A DNA stretch of 64,000 bases from Casuarius casuarius (Eukaryota; Chordata; Aves; Casuariiformes; Casuariidae), in the NCBI GenBank assembly GCA_003342895.1, contig PTFA01000111.1, forward strand, positions 2,869,607-2,933,606. The letters run 5' to 3'. The notes below the pieces were generated by a model that saw nothing but the letters and a program-made list of their open reading frames with translations, was not told the DNA's origin and ran no database searches. The translations under genes and the position numbers were made by a program. Positions 1-13,300 of the stretch are shown here, piece after piece; position 1 is the first letter of the stretch, and each line of letters starts with the position of its first letter.

Positions 1-3000
1 TTTCATTGGTAAACCCAAGTAGGTAAATTGCAGGATAAAATTACAAATAAAAAGACTTTTACATGTCTGCAAAAATTACTAAATACATAGCATTAAAAAT
101 ACAGGGAAATGTCACTTGTTTTCTGTAGAAGTATTTTGCTGAATATTAGAGACTCGATCACTATAAAAAGGAAAAAAGGGTGTTTTAATTCTGCTTCTGC
201 AAATCTGCTTAATACAACATCAACTATAAAGTTGCTACCTAACCTTCCATAATAAGAAAATAAAAGACACTTGTTGTGAATTTCAAAGGCATTTTTAATG
301 CTTCAATAGATATGTTTAGAGGAAGCCGAAGACAAAAGTTTCAAATTACATTTGTGGGTTTATCCTACAGTGGTGACCTTTCCCTAAGAACACTGGCAGT
401 AGAATTCAGTTCACTAATACTTAAAAAAGGGCTCTACTGTAATTAATTACAAGCTGCACAAATCCAAGAGGGAGGGAATAGGTAGGAAAATCAGACATAT
501 TAAAATGTCAGGTATGCATGGGGGGAAAGGAATTAAATCTATGTCTTCATAAACTGTTAGGTAATTGGCCTAGAGAGAGAGCCCAAATAACAATGAAAAA
601 AAAAATATATAGTTCTTAATGTTTGTATAAGCCTAGAGATACTACAGCATTTGGATTCCAGATCACAGCAAGCATATTTTGACATGTTAGTCTACTCATT
701 TCTTCCCCCAAATCTACGGATGTTAAAGTGAGATGTGATAAAAAGATACCTTATATTCACAAGTGAAAAGTGTGACACCACATCCATTGTAGGAACACTT
801 GAATGTGGTATATCAGCAATACTGTATCAGCAAATCATTCCTGATGCAGATACATTTTGTACTAAACCCTTCACTCCTACCAATGTAGTTTGTTTTAGCC
901 ATTTCTTTCCCACAACTGGCAAAAATGCACTTTTCTCAACCTCATCCAACATAGCTATGCTAGCAGAAGTCTGTAGTATACAGCCTTGGCTTAAGAATGC
1001 CATTGATATAAAAACATTTCAGAGCTCTTAATCCACGTATTTGTTCTATGCAGACCATTGCAGCAGAGCTGTTTCTCTGCGGCTTTATTAGGTATTTTCC
1101 CACCCTTGATTTCTGGAGCAAAGTTCCATTCCCTGAGAGTGCAAACAATACTACTGCTGTAAACCCACACTTCCCCCTTTTTACAACCCTGGAGCTGTTC
1201 TGGTGCTCAACCAGTTGTAACTGAAAAGGACAATTCATGTGATTTTTAATAGGTAAGGGGACCTATTTTCTGAAGTGGATTCTCACTTCTGAATGACAAG
1301 TACTCTTTTTCAAGCTTGGAATACAAAAGCAATATTTTAAAGGACTTTGATTTAACTAGAACTATTTGTAATGCTCTGAATTTACAGGTCAGTCTTCTCC
1401 TTTTTTCTCTCCGTTGTTTTCTCAGTGATGAAGATTATAATTAGTAGGCTTGAAATCAAATTGTGTCATGGTTTTCGACTAAACTCAGAAACTGCAGCTT
1501 GTGGCTGTTTCCAGAAAAACACTGAAGGCAGTTTTAACTTGATTTGTGAACTGTGGTAAGAAGGAGCAACATTTCCGTAAATCTAGGATAGTAATCGTTA
1601 ACAAAATGTATTCCAGGATCACTTTTTGACTTTGCTATTGGGGCTGTTTGCAGGCAAACATGAGTGTTGTTCTGTCTGCTACAACCCATATGTAATCTAT
1701 ATGTAACACCTGCTCTGCAGTATTGGTCCCTGCTTTTAAGGTGTCTCAAGACACCTTGANTTTTAAGATTTTATCCCTCTGTAGATGTTGCATTATAGAT
1801 TTCCTTTCTCATGGGTTTAAATGATCACATTCTAGTAGACAGAATAAATGACTTGAATATGGAATACTCAAAGTCGTTAGGCAAGTTTATTCTCTGGAAT
1901 TTCATATAATGCCCAATTATTTATATCCATTATTATTAATTGCTACTTGATAAGCAGTGGAAACTATAGCATGCAACTCAAACTAAAGTGAACTAAAGAT
2001 GGTGAACATCTACAGTAAAGTATATCAGCACAAAGGAATTCCTGACTTCACATCAAGTTCATAAAAACACAGAAAATCTGTGCCACCCCATGAGTGCCTT
2101 ATCCAGCTCTTTTTGCTTAGCGACACCAGTGGCTTGTTGTTTTTCACTTTATTATCTTACAAATTATCATGCTAGTAAAAATATTTTGTAAAATTCTCAT
2201 AGTATGTTTTCTAGACAGTCTCTACCTATATGAACATATTTAGTCTCAGCATCAGAAAACAATCGAAAACTATATAATATAGATTTTTAACCATCCCAGC
2301 CTTGGCTGGAATAGCACCCCACTGAGACTATAGCTCCTGATATCTGCAAGAACAGCTACAGTGGTGGAAATATCATAAAATAGCAGAATGTGGGATCAGG
2401 TAAAATCTTCTGATCATCACACATATGCTATCGTGCTTTATCCCAACCTCTGATAGATTTAAGCAGTTTTAAAGCACATGTTTTTTTAGGAACGTGTTAG
2501 ATATATGTCTTGTCTCCATAAGCTATCAAACTGTCAGAAAAAATCTATGAATTTTTCTCAGAGCTCATTGCTCTTTTTTGATCTTACTGTCTGTGAAACA
2601 TCCTTGTTCTGTTTTTTTTTTTTTTTAATATTTTCTGTGCAATTTCAGTCTAGCAACCTCAGCTGCCTACAAAACCCTTCTAAATCGCCTATTTTGCTCC
2701 TTACATTTTGCATGGAAAAATAAAAATAAATATTTGAAATAATAGGCACTGTAAACTCAGGTACATACACATATATTCACACATTAGGCTTTCACTACCT
2801 TCACTGCAGTAGCAGGAAGAGAGGCCCTGAGACTGCCTGCTTGTGTTAGACGTTTAACTTGTATGCTGCAGGTCCTAAAAAGCAGTGTGCTGCTCCCAGT
2901 GCTGTGGGTGCACACATGGCCTGTACAGTCAGGAAAGGTCAATCATGGGAGCGATGATGGCGCTCCAGAAGAGCCGAGTGCCCCTCTCTCAAGAGGGGAA

Positions 3001-6000
3001 CCCAGAAGGGACCACCTCTGTGGTACAACGCAAGGGCTGCGCGCTCCTGAGCAGGAAGCAGCCAATGGCATAGAGCAGGCGTAAATCTGCAACAAAGAAA
3101 ACGCAGGACCCAGGGCAGCAAGAGGGCCACAGGAGCCAAAATTAAGTATCCTTTTGGGCAAGCAAGCACAAGGAAGAGAAGGTAGTTTCTTTTCCACTGG
3201 GAATCATCTGCTGGCAATTCTTCAGCTGGACGGGATGGTCATGGTTCCTTTTCACTTCTAACTACTTACTTTATACAAGGCTATAAGCTGCTTTGAGCAG
3301 AGTTGACATCCATCTCTCTTGTAAAAGTTGGGGTTCCTGAAGGGAAACTCCAGAATCATGGTTCTTGTTCTAAGTGCTTTTTATACACTTTATTCACTGA
3401 TTTTAATAGAAAATCCACCAAAAAGCATTGGAGCAGGGACCAGAACAAAATGTTTCCATTTTTTTCAGCTAAGTCCCCATCGCACTGAGCTGAGAGTTAG
3501 ATCATGCCTACATGCAAGTAGCTGGCCCCTGCCATTTGTGCTGACCAAAGGTGGCAGTTCTAGTGAGACAGCATGGGAAGCTGTCTTTCAAAATGGACAC
3601 ACAGACAGATTTCTAGATCCTTTGAGAGGTTAGATGGTGCCTAAGTAGTCTGAATCATTGTCTGAGACTCATAAGTCCTCTAAGTCAGACCCTGGCAGAA
3701 TTTAGATAATAATGGGTGCATTTGCATTACTGCTTTAGTTCAGATCAGGAGTGCACTTTGGAAGGGACTCTCCCAGTCATCCTCGCTTACTGCACTTGGG
3801 CTCACATTGCAGAGCAGCCCTGGTGGGCACAAATTTAGTTCCCTTCCGACGACATGAAGCTGCAATAGGGACTACAGGACCACAGCTAGGGCTCTGCAAC
3901 TGCTCTGGGGCGTTCAGTCCTTGAAGAACTAGTGTAAATGAGAGCTCTAAGACATCACACCATTTTCCATCATTGCATATGGGGTAACTGATTTTCAGAA
4001 AGGTAGAGCATGAATCAAATGTTCTCTAGAACAGCAAGATTTCAAAATAAATTGGTCACTAGAGGGAGCCTCTTCATCATCATATCTTACTATCAAACTG
4101 CTACCACCTTGGGACTTCAAACACTTGGATGTTGAGTACTTTAAAAAGTTCAGTAAGTGCTACTTCCTCCATTTTTTTCTTTTTAAAGAAAATGCAGCTA
4201 AAAGAAAATTTCACATTTATTCTGAAGTCTGAGTAATTGCAGACTTCTGAAAGATTTCACTACAGAAAATAGGTAGAGCTAGTTAGTACAGGGGATGGAA
4301 ACAATTAACTTTGCGCAGCCCTTCTGAAAATTCCCTCTTCACATAGTATCAGTAAGACAGCATTAATTTTTCTCTCCTTCAAACACCAAAATAAACACAA
4401 GTTGTCATTGTGAGAGGAATGTCTTTAGATCACACAAACTACCTTCTCTCCTTTATCTTCATCACGTATAGCTGTGGCTAGATAATAATTCCCAGTAGCC
4501 AGATTTCAACAAGCTAAGTTATTTATTTGAGAGTTTATTTTGAAAGTTTTTTCTACCTTTCTTTCAGTGTTTATTGTGGACTATGTCAGCAGTCTAATTT
4601 CCATNAGTTCCTCTTGGCCTGTGTAAGTGAGTATTTGTCTTTTTGTCAGTGCAATGAGTCTTATAGTTCATTGCTGCAACTCTTTTTTGGGTATCTAACA
4701 GCAGAAAGGTCTCACACTACACGTCTTACAAAGTGTGCAGAATAAGTGTTTTTTCATATCTGCTGAAATTGTTTCCTGTGATGTGTGGGGTTTTGTTGTC
4801 ACTCAGGTAGCAATCTGGTCTAGCTCTTTCTCTTTAGGTTATATAAAAAACACTGAAGTATAGCTGTAAGCATGTATTCAATTTTCTGCTAAACTCTGAA
4901 TTTAGTAAATAACATAGTTACAGTTTGTGATTCTCCATAACAAATGCTATACAATTTACAAGAACTCATGGAAAAAACATAAGAAGTAATAGGAGAGCTA
5001 TGGAGGAGACCCTATCTGCAAAAGATCCTGTCACAGGCAGCAGGGCCCAGATGGGACTGCAACCTGGANAGAAAAATCAAGCACCTTCTGAGGTACTTTC
5101 TTTTTACAAAATCTGTATGTAACAGCAGAGGGCAAGAGAAAACAAGAAATCCTACATGTGTTAATGAATCTTAAAGTGCTAAAGACAGAGTGAAGGCGAA
5201 TGGGAAGTTTTCTGGAGGTGTACAGGTCTCTCTGCCTTATAGATTATAAGGGAGGGTGGGGATAGGGAGGCAGGTGGCAAGGAGAGAAGGAAAACCAGAG
5301 ACACATCAAATCTCCTGTGTTCCAGTTGNCACCGTTCCAGCATGGAAATGTTGCAGTGGAAAGAGAGAGACACCACTGGCAACTCTCCATCCTCCTGCCA
5401 GCACCTCCCTAGTCCGCCATGGGAGCAAGCCAGCCCCCAACCTCCTGGGGATCACGTAGGGTGCTGTAATTAGCCTCAGAAGTACTCCAGTGGCAAGCCA
5501 ACCTGAGCACTGCCATTGCCTGAAGCACTGATAACTCACAAAAATATTCCTTCTCATTTAAAACAAGAAAGCCCCGGAAATTCTCTGTCAATAACGCAAG
5601 GCTATAGTTCGATATTATCTCATGCTCTTCCAGAACATTGGGTTCAACAGGACTCAAAAAAATCAAGAAAGAAAGCATTAGCCAGCATGTAGTTTTAATC
5701 TGTTCATTTCAGTTATGACTAGAAAAGGTACTGAATAGCCTTGGAAGTCAGCAAAAGGCATATATGTATGGTCATTACAGTGTGGGGACTAATACATTCT
5801 TTTAGCTCGTCCAAAAATCGCATTTACGTGAAAGCTGTGGGAAGGATGTTCCTGTCCTTGCCTCATACTTCTACGTTGCACCAGTCACCTGAAGCAATCC
5901 CATATGAGTGAGCTTTTACAATTTTCTCCCCTTTTGTAGTTCTGACACCTTCTGCAGGAGCTCAGAGGTTCAGTGCGCAAGGGTGTCACTGGGAGCCGCG

Positions 6001-9000
6001 TCCTCATGCAAAAGCCAGAGGCTGGGTGCTGCTGTCACAGTATCTCAGGATGGTTTTGAGGGACATTCAGACCAGCTGTTTGTGTAAAAGAGCTGTTTTG
6101 AAGCTGTTCAAAATGAAAAGAACAATATACATTGCAACGTCATAGTACCCCACACAAGCTTTTTCATCACTAAGCCTGCAGATGCTGCTCATACAGCATC
6201 TCACTGCTGACAGTTTGGGGCTGGAGCATCCCCGTGCACTGTTACCAGCATGCTGCCCAAAACTTGCAGCCAACAGCCCCTGTGGCCTCCTTCCTCTGGC
6301 CTCACATGCAAACACAGAAAAGATCAGCATGTGCCGGATCTTCTCACACCCACATAGGTTTGCTGTGCTGCGTTCCTTAATTCCTTCAAAATACAACATG
6401 GCCATGAACATGCTAGGGATGGAGACCAGGCGAATAATTCCTAGTGGCTTTTGCCAGCAGTGTGGTGGAAGGAGGAGTTGGATACAGATGTATTTAGCTT
6501 GTACTATAACTTTTATTTCCTGCTTTCTTTATGTTTGTGTTTGAAAAGCTATCAGTCTTAAATGCTGGTTCTAAGAACTCAGATGCTAGTCTGAAAATGC
6601 CACGTGATACCATCAGGCAGCTGTGTTAGCAAAGTTTGCTGTCAGTGAATAAAAATAAGAAACTAAATCGGTATCAGAAAGATTTTCTACCTTCTAACAC
6701 ACATTTTCTTGGTGAATACTAGTTTATTACCACTGAGTGCCTTATTTTTATGTTTTTAAAAATTATAAAGCTCTAAAATGTTGGTATTTTCAGTCATGGA
6801 TGGATCTAGGTAACATATTAAACAACTGTAGTGGTTCTCCCAAAACAAAATTAAATATCGTTAGGTCCCATTATGTAGATACAGCAGCCATGACTTCTCC
6901 CAGCAATAAACTAGCTGTGTTAATAGGAACACATTGCAGCTCACATAATTTGAAATAAAGTCATTCTGCAGAAATTCTACCATCTAACGTTTGTCTTCAG
7001 GAAAAAATTAGATGAATGTAACCTTGAAAGTTGTGTTAAGCGATATGAGATGAAATGTAGCCTTGCAGAAAGTTGCAGCATTTTTGCATATCTGAAAATC
7101 CTGCCTGCTTCCTATGAATCCAGCGTGTTCCAGCACATTTTACCAAAAGAAGCCTCTAACAGCTGTGTCCAAACCAGTCCAAGGGCAAGGAGTGGGGGCT
7201 GACTCGGCCTGTTCAAGCACAGACATGCAATGACAGTATGGGGCCACCCTGTCCCTGAAAGCACTCACAAGTCAAGCCCAATGTCTCCTTTTTGAGGGAA
7301 AGCAAATTCCGGTCCCAGGCTGGCATTTCCTTCCCACACCCTAAAACTGCTTTTTTACTGCTTTTAACTTACTTTGCTTTTTATCTTCTTGTTATCACTG
7401 CAGACCCTCAAGGCTGTTATAAAGCAAAGATATTCTCTCAGTTTCTATTCCTGCAAACAAGGAAGGAATTGCTACTTCATCAGTACAGCACTTTTCTGTT
7501 TTCCTTGCTGGAAATAAGGTGACATTTATTGGGAACTGTTATTTATATATTTTTTTTCATTAGCATGTGTCAGGCTTGCAGGAGGCCCTTTGCTTCCTTT
7601 GAGAAAGCTGTGACAGAGCAGAAGGCATTTTCCCTAAATCTCTGGTGTTGCCTAATCCAAGCTGCCTGTGTGCATGAATGTTACTGTTGTGCAGGCAGCA
7701 ATAGGAGGTGCAGCTTAAGGAACGCCAGCATAAATTAGACCATCCAACAGCTTGAAAGTTCCAGTTTAACAAAGATCTCCTGTGGGGAAATGCGCATGAG
7801 CAGACAGGGTAGATTATTTAAGGACTGCCTTCAGAAACAGATGTTGGACGTGGTGCTGTAGCAGCAGTTGCTTTGCTGAAAAATTTGGAATAGTTTTAAG
7901 CCGACTGAAACTAAGCTCACACTCGGGTGTACCAGCTGCCAGCCATTCTCCCTCACCAGAGAGTAACTTGATACCAGGTATTGTATTGCTCCCTTTCTAT
8001 GTTTGCTAATGCACAGGAAAATTTTAGTGGGTGTTTGGAGAAGTGTGTTAGTAGATAAAAATATCTTGAGAAAGCCTTTGGAAGGCATTTCCCCTTACAA
8101 CAACATTATTCACATAGATGCCTGTGTACAAAGTGAAAGCAGTCAGCTGCAGACTTTTTCTCATGAGTTTGGCTTTTATTTTAGCTGTGTCAAGTCTATA
8201 AATTAGGTATTTTTGGAAGATATTTTCTCTGACTGTACAGTACCAGATTGAATGAGATTACCTGCAAGAGTTTTCACTGAGCGTTGCCAAACTGATGCCA
8301 CAAATGGGTACTGTTTGTGTTAAAAGTGTGTCTAAAAATACGAATGTTTTCTCTAGAATTGAATTTGGTCAGTGTCAGTGTCTTCTGAATATTTTGACAG
8401 AAAAGTAAAGACAGATTTTAAAAGTTCACTCATTAAAAAAAAAATCACTATACTAGGAAGGCTCTGCTAGCTATACCCCCCTGGATGATTAAAACGGATG
8501 AAGAACAGGATAGAACCTAATTTTTGGCAGGGGGATCAATAATTGGTGAGTTTTGCTTTAAGCTGAGTTCAATTCAGACAATAAAGCAGACTGTCTGGTT
8601 GCACAATGGCTGAAGTGCTGTTTTGGCACACTGGGTGGAGGTCCCAAAAAGTATTCTCCAAACTGCTTGTGGCTGAATGGGGCAGGGGCGTCCTGCCAGC
8701 CCAGGGACCTTCAGGGCACCCACAGGAAGAGCTTCCTTGCAGTGTGGGGACTAGGGCCCCCTCCAGCTTCTCAAAACAATGAGGAACAGAGCAAACTGCT
8801 TTGACTTTCCCTCTTACTCCTGCAGCATATTCTCCTTTTCCTCTTGCCTTACATGAAGTAAATGGCTTGACGAGGGTAATATCATTCAGTGCAGCAAACT
8901 GTTCTCTGTATAATAACTGTTATTTTATAGGCAGCTCCTGAGGACACTCAGCCTTGAGCTTCATCCTGTGCTTTGAGTCAATATAACTCTTGTCAAGTAC

Positions 9001-10260
9001 AGGCAGTTAGTGACAAATAATTACATCTCATCTTGAATATTTCCAGCTCCATTTATTTCAGTCGTTACTGGGGCATATTCTATGTGTGTGTAAAAGGTGG
9101 CTGAGATGTACTCCAATATCTTTCCTATACAAACTTAGGATGCAGCAAAGGCACAAATCCAGATACAGGAAACTGAGTGTCCATAGACAGTGCTGTGTCA
9201 ACACTGATGTCTGGAAATAAATGTTTATAGCTGTTTGAACACCTATTTTCTAATCTCATGTGAATATCGCCGTTCCTCTAAAACTCTGAGCATAGAAATC
9301 TTAATTTCCCCATTGAAGCTCATAGCACAGATGAATGAAATGTATTTCAGAGAGTGTAAGAACTATTAAGAAAATCCAAGTAGTAGAAGCACATAACACC
9401 AATATTTCCTGCTCAGATAGATATTAACTAAACTGCTAAATGCTACCATTTCTGGCAAACGAAATGTTAAGCCAACACAATTTATAAAATTGGGAAACTT
9501 GGGATAGTTCAATGTTGTTTAACCAAGCANTGGTAAATTCAAAAGGAGTCTATTTTAAAGCCTGTGAACCAAGGTCATTTGGCCTTTACTTTAAATCCTT
9601 TTAACAGTTCATCTTGTCCTGACTGTAAAAGAGAAAGCCCCAGAGAACCCTTTGCACAAAGCTGTACAGAGAGGGGGGAAATATCATCAAATCCAGAAAT
9701 CTAACACAGGTGAAGGAGGAAAAGGCTAAGCTAGAATGTAAGTCAAACAAAAAGAGGACACAAATTCAGTGTCTTCTGTGAAAATGTCATCATTGAAAGA
9801 GGATGACTAGCATTTCTACAACTGAATATACCTCTCACAAGCCTGAAAGGAAACTTGGCACATTCTGTGAGGAAGCAGCAAGCTATTACTGTCTCTGAGA
9901 TTACAGAAAAATAAATGATATTGAGGACTGCATTTTGAAAAGATCTTCTCTTCCCTTCTGACTGAATAGTAAGTACATACACAATACAGTCATGCAACAA
10001 AAGAGAATTATTTTGCTATCTTAAGGGAAAATTTTCTACACCAAAGAGCAAAATCTTCTAAGAAGTGAAGATGTCCTATCAATAACAAATAACATTAATG
10101 CCTTTAGTCTCCTTCATTTAGGGCCTGATGCAAGCTCAACTGAAGTCAATAAAATAGAGACAATGTTGAAGGGCTTTGGTTTAAGTTTTTTATNCATTCT
10201 AATTGCAGTGACTAATAGGAAGATGCAAACAGGACAACGCTATCTCTCTTGGTTTTACAG
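1..10260. other. Upstream intergenic region, no gene recognised
   Basis: About 10 kb of AT-rich DNA with no open frame longer than about 120 codons and no sulfatase homology on either strand. The short open frames overlap one another on both strands and show no family motifs. The only compositional feature is a GC- and CpG-richer patch at roughly 2880-3230, which is open in several frames on both strands; its nature is unknown. A further 5' untranslated exon and the promoter of sulfatase copy 1 should lie somewhere here, because its first coding exon begins at a splice acceptor, but I could not locate them. Confidence 0.6.
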
Positions 10261-10310
10261 GATCTGAATGCACTAGATGAAGAAATGATTTGGCAACTAA
10301 TGTCTTACTG
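10261..10310 (+). CDS. Copy 1 exon 1 (start codon and signal peptide start)
   Basis: A 50-nt exon preceded by a pyrimidine-rich acceptor ending TTTTACAG and followed by the strong donor GTAAGTAAG. The frame that fits exon 2 has ATG at 10285 (MIWQLMSY...) and a second ATG at 10300. The exon ends with TG, which joins the first G of exon 2 as a Trp codon. Copy 3 uses the same split TG|G Trp, which supports this assignment. The frame stays open to the acceptor, so translation could begin in an upstream exon. Confidence 0.7.
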
Positions 10311-13300
10311 GTAAGTAAGTTTAATAAAGATATAATACTGTATTATAAAACAATTTAAAGTATACTAACAGTATGATTTGCTGATTATTTTGTTATTTGT
10401 TCTTAAACCTTTCACCACACAATGGCTACAATCTTCATGAAAAGGATGTCAGAGGAAGTTGCTTGCGTTCAATAGCTTCCCAAAACAACTTCTGAAAAGT
10501 ATCGCAAACCTTCAAAGCAAACTATCTGATTGTAAGGGTAAGGCAGAGACAATGCCTGGACTCCTGGCAAGGACGGATACACAAACACAAGGCACACTAT
10601 GGTCGATATGGGGTGTTTATTACCTCTGCGTCTGAGCAGGGGTTCCCCAGAGATTTTCCGATCGAGGCAATAATGGAGCGGGGGATCCCTGGCACCGCTG
10701 AGTGTCGGTCCAGGACGAGGAACGCCAGCGAGGGGCATTATGTGAGGTTTCTATGTACTATACACATGCCCAGTTAGCATATGGAGCTCATCGCTAATCT
10801 CGATTCAAAGCCCAGGTGCAGCGCCACACTGGCACGGGCTCAGCCGTGTGACTGTTGGTCAACATGCCCTGTTGCTGCTCCTTTTTCCACAGAACGGTCT
10901 GGCTAGCCTCCATCGCCTATCTCCTCGACATTCTTCTGCATTTTCCCATACACTGATCTTACATGTTATCTTTCACACATAATTTCCCAAGTCAGAATCC
11001 TCCTGAGAAGTTTGGAAACAATTAGAAAAGGAGATTTTAAAGTTATGGACCTGATACTTTCCCTTTCATGGTGTATGTTTGGGTCAATATCAAAGTTTAA
11101 CATACCCTCTAGCTACTCAGACTTTCGCGGGGAAGAATGANTTGATTTCCCACCCGGAACAGGGATATTATGAAAGAAAATGAGGGTGCCCCTACAGTCT
11201 CCCCAGCTCTGCCATCTCTACGCGCTGCTGTGNCAGGGAGGCTGTCAGCCAGTGTCCTGTGCTCAGCGAGTTATCCTGCAGTCCCTAATAGCTCTCCCCT
11301 CAGCCCACACCTCATCCTGAACAGAGGACCATACTCAAGATTTAAGCTGTTGTGCATATACGATACACACGTGGCTGTTTTTACAGGTGCTAGTGCAGAA
11401 AAAGATCTGCTTACACATCTAGTTATGTTACAGCTCTTCTCCAGAATGAGGGCATAATCCTAAAGAGAAAAATTTTGATAGTCAGATGGGGGATTCCTTT
11501 TCTGAAAAATTGCACCACATTAAATGTTTCAGTTTATTATTATAGTGCAAGTCTTACACAAATGCACGTTTCACCAGTTTTGGAGGCATATAAAACGTTG
11601 ANTGCTCTGCTTCCATAAAACAGTTCTCTCATCTTTGTCACTTCTTGACTGCTAAGCAGAGGTCTATATTATATCCAGTTATAGATCTCCTGCCACAACA
11701 GAAAGAAATACTGGCTGACCGATTTTTAATTTTTCTTTTGTATTTAACTCAGCTTTCATTTGGAAACCACACCTTGAATTAAGACCTGAAGCCCTCTCTC
11801 ACTTGAACAACTCACATGTTTCTTAAATAATCCTCCTATATTCTTCAAGCGTCTTTCCAAATCCCTGTCCTCCCATATACACAGATTCCTGTACTGTTGT
11901 GTAAGTATTTAGGTCTCTTGCAGATAGCGTAGGCTCCTTGAACTGGATGTTCATATCTAATGTGGGTAGATAGCCAATCTCTAGTATATCTAAAAGGAAT
12001 GATGCAATGCTAGGCTGACAGTGAGACTTTGGCATGTTACAGGTATATTCTGGTCTTGAACATCTAAATAGAGGAACAGACAGTGTATGTCTAAATAAAG
12101 ACACACGTATGCGTGTCTGCCAAGCACAAAGGATGAGATCCAAAGAGGGCCTATAACGTCAGTCCAGCAGAATTTTTGTGCATATGCCCAAGAAAGTGAT
12201 CCAGAAATGACATGCTCCATAGGCCCATGAGGAACTTGTATTCACTTAGTGCCTATGCCTTGATCTTGAATCATCCCTGGATCCTGTTCTAGGCAGAGCT
12301 TCTAGACATCTGTCTCCCCCTATGCTGTATTAGAGACAGTCTAGAGACAAAAGTACGAGTCATAAACTCTGCTCACGTTCTTAGAAAATGCTCCACAATT
12401 TTCTCTATTGCGACAAATGAGCATTCCACTTATCTAAGAACTAGTAGAGAGACCGTATGTCCTCAATCTGGTCAGTGCTGCCTTTCCTCTTCTCACTTGT
12501 TAACATCCAAAACTCTTCATGACCCTGGCAACAGGCTCTACATCTGAATAGCTTTGACAGTCACAAATAAATCACTGAAACTCTTGCTCACACTTTAGTC
12601 CTAAGAAATTTTCACTGTTCCTTATGAGGGGCTGCTGCTCTCTCTCCTAGAAGCATCATACAGTGAGCCGTGGAGGGAGAGGATAGCCTAAAATAATCTC
12701 TGTCTTACTGACATATTTAGTCGTGATACATGAAGGCAGCTGAAATGATTCATGGGGATCCACAGCAATCTCTGCTCATGCACAGCCTTCAAAGAAAAAT
12801 AAGAAAGACTAAAATGTGAATAAATGTGGGATTTTCATAATGAAGCAAATATGAAGGTGTCATTCTCAAGCTGAAATTTTGCACAGATCTCCACCATAAG
12901 CTAACTCACCCAGAAGGAAGTTTTTAAGATGCCATCTTTGACTGGGTAGAGAATGGTCTGCAGTCAAGCTCACTCTGGACAGTATTCAGCCACATGCAGC
13001 AGGAATGATGAACAGCCAGGGCATTGGCTTTCTTTCCTTCTGTGTTTCAGGAAATCACTGGTCACGCCCCTGGTTTTCTGTCTGCTTCTACAACCACCAC
13101 AGACACAGCTTTCCATCACCACAAAGCCAAACATGGTCCTGTTGATGGCTGATGACCTCGGTATAGGGGACATAGGTTGCTATGGGAATGATACTATCAG
13201 GTAAGGAAATAGAGCATAATAATGAATAGTGTTTGTCTATTTTTTAGTGTAAGACTGACATCTTCTGCCAGTCCTCAACCATTTGGCCTGTCTTCAGGTC

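Noticed and set aside
735..1238. Overlapping 98- and 92-codon frames on opposite strands near the left edge
   Set aside because: Uninformative composition, no motifs, no splice context; treated as chance.
2863..3633. Several overlapping frames on both strands in the GC-richer patch at about 2.9-3.6 kb
   Set aside because: Mutually overlapping and explained by base composition; no homology recognised.
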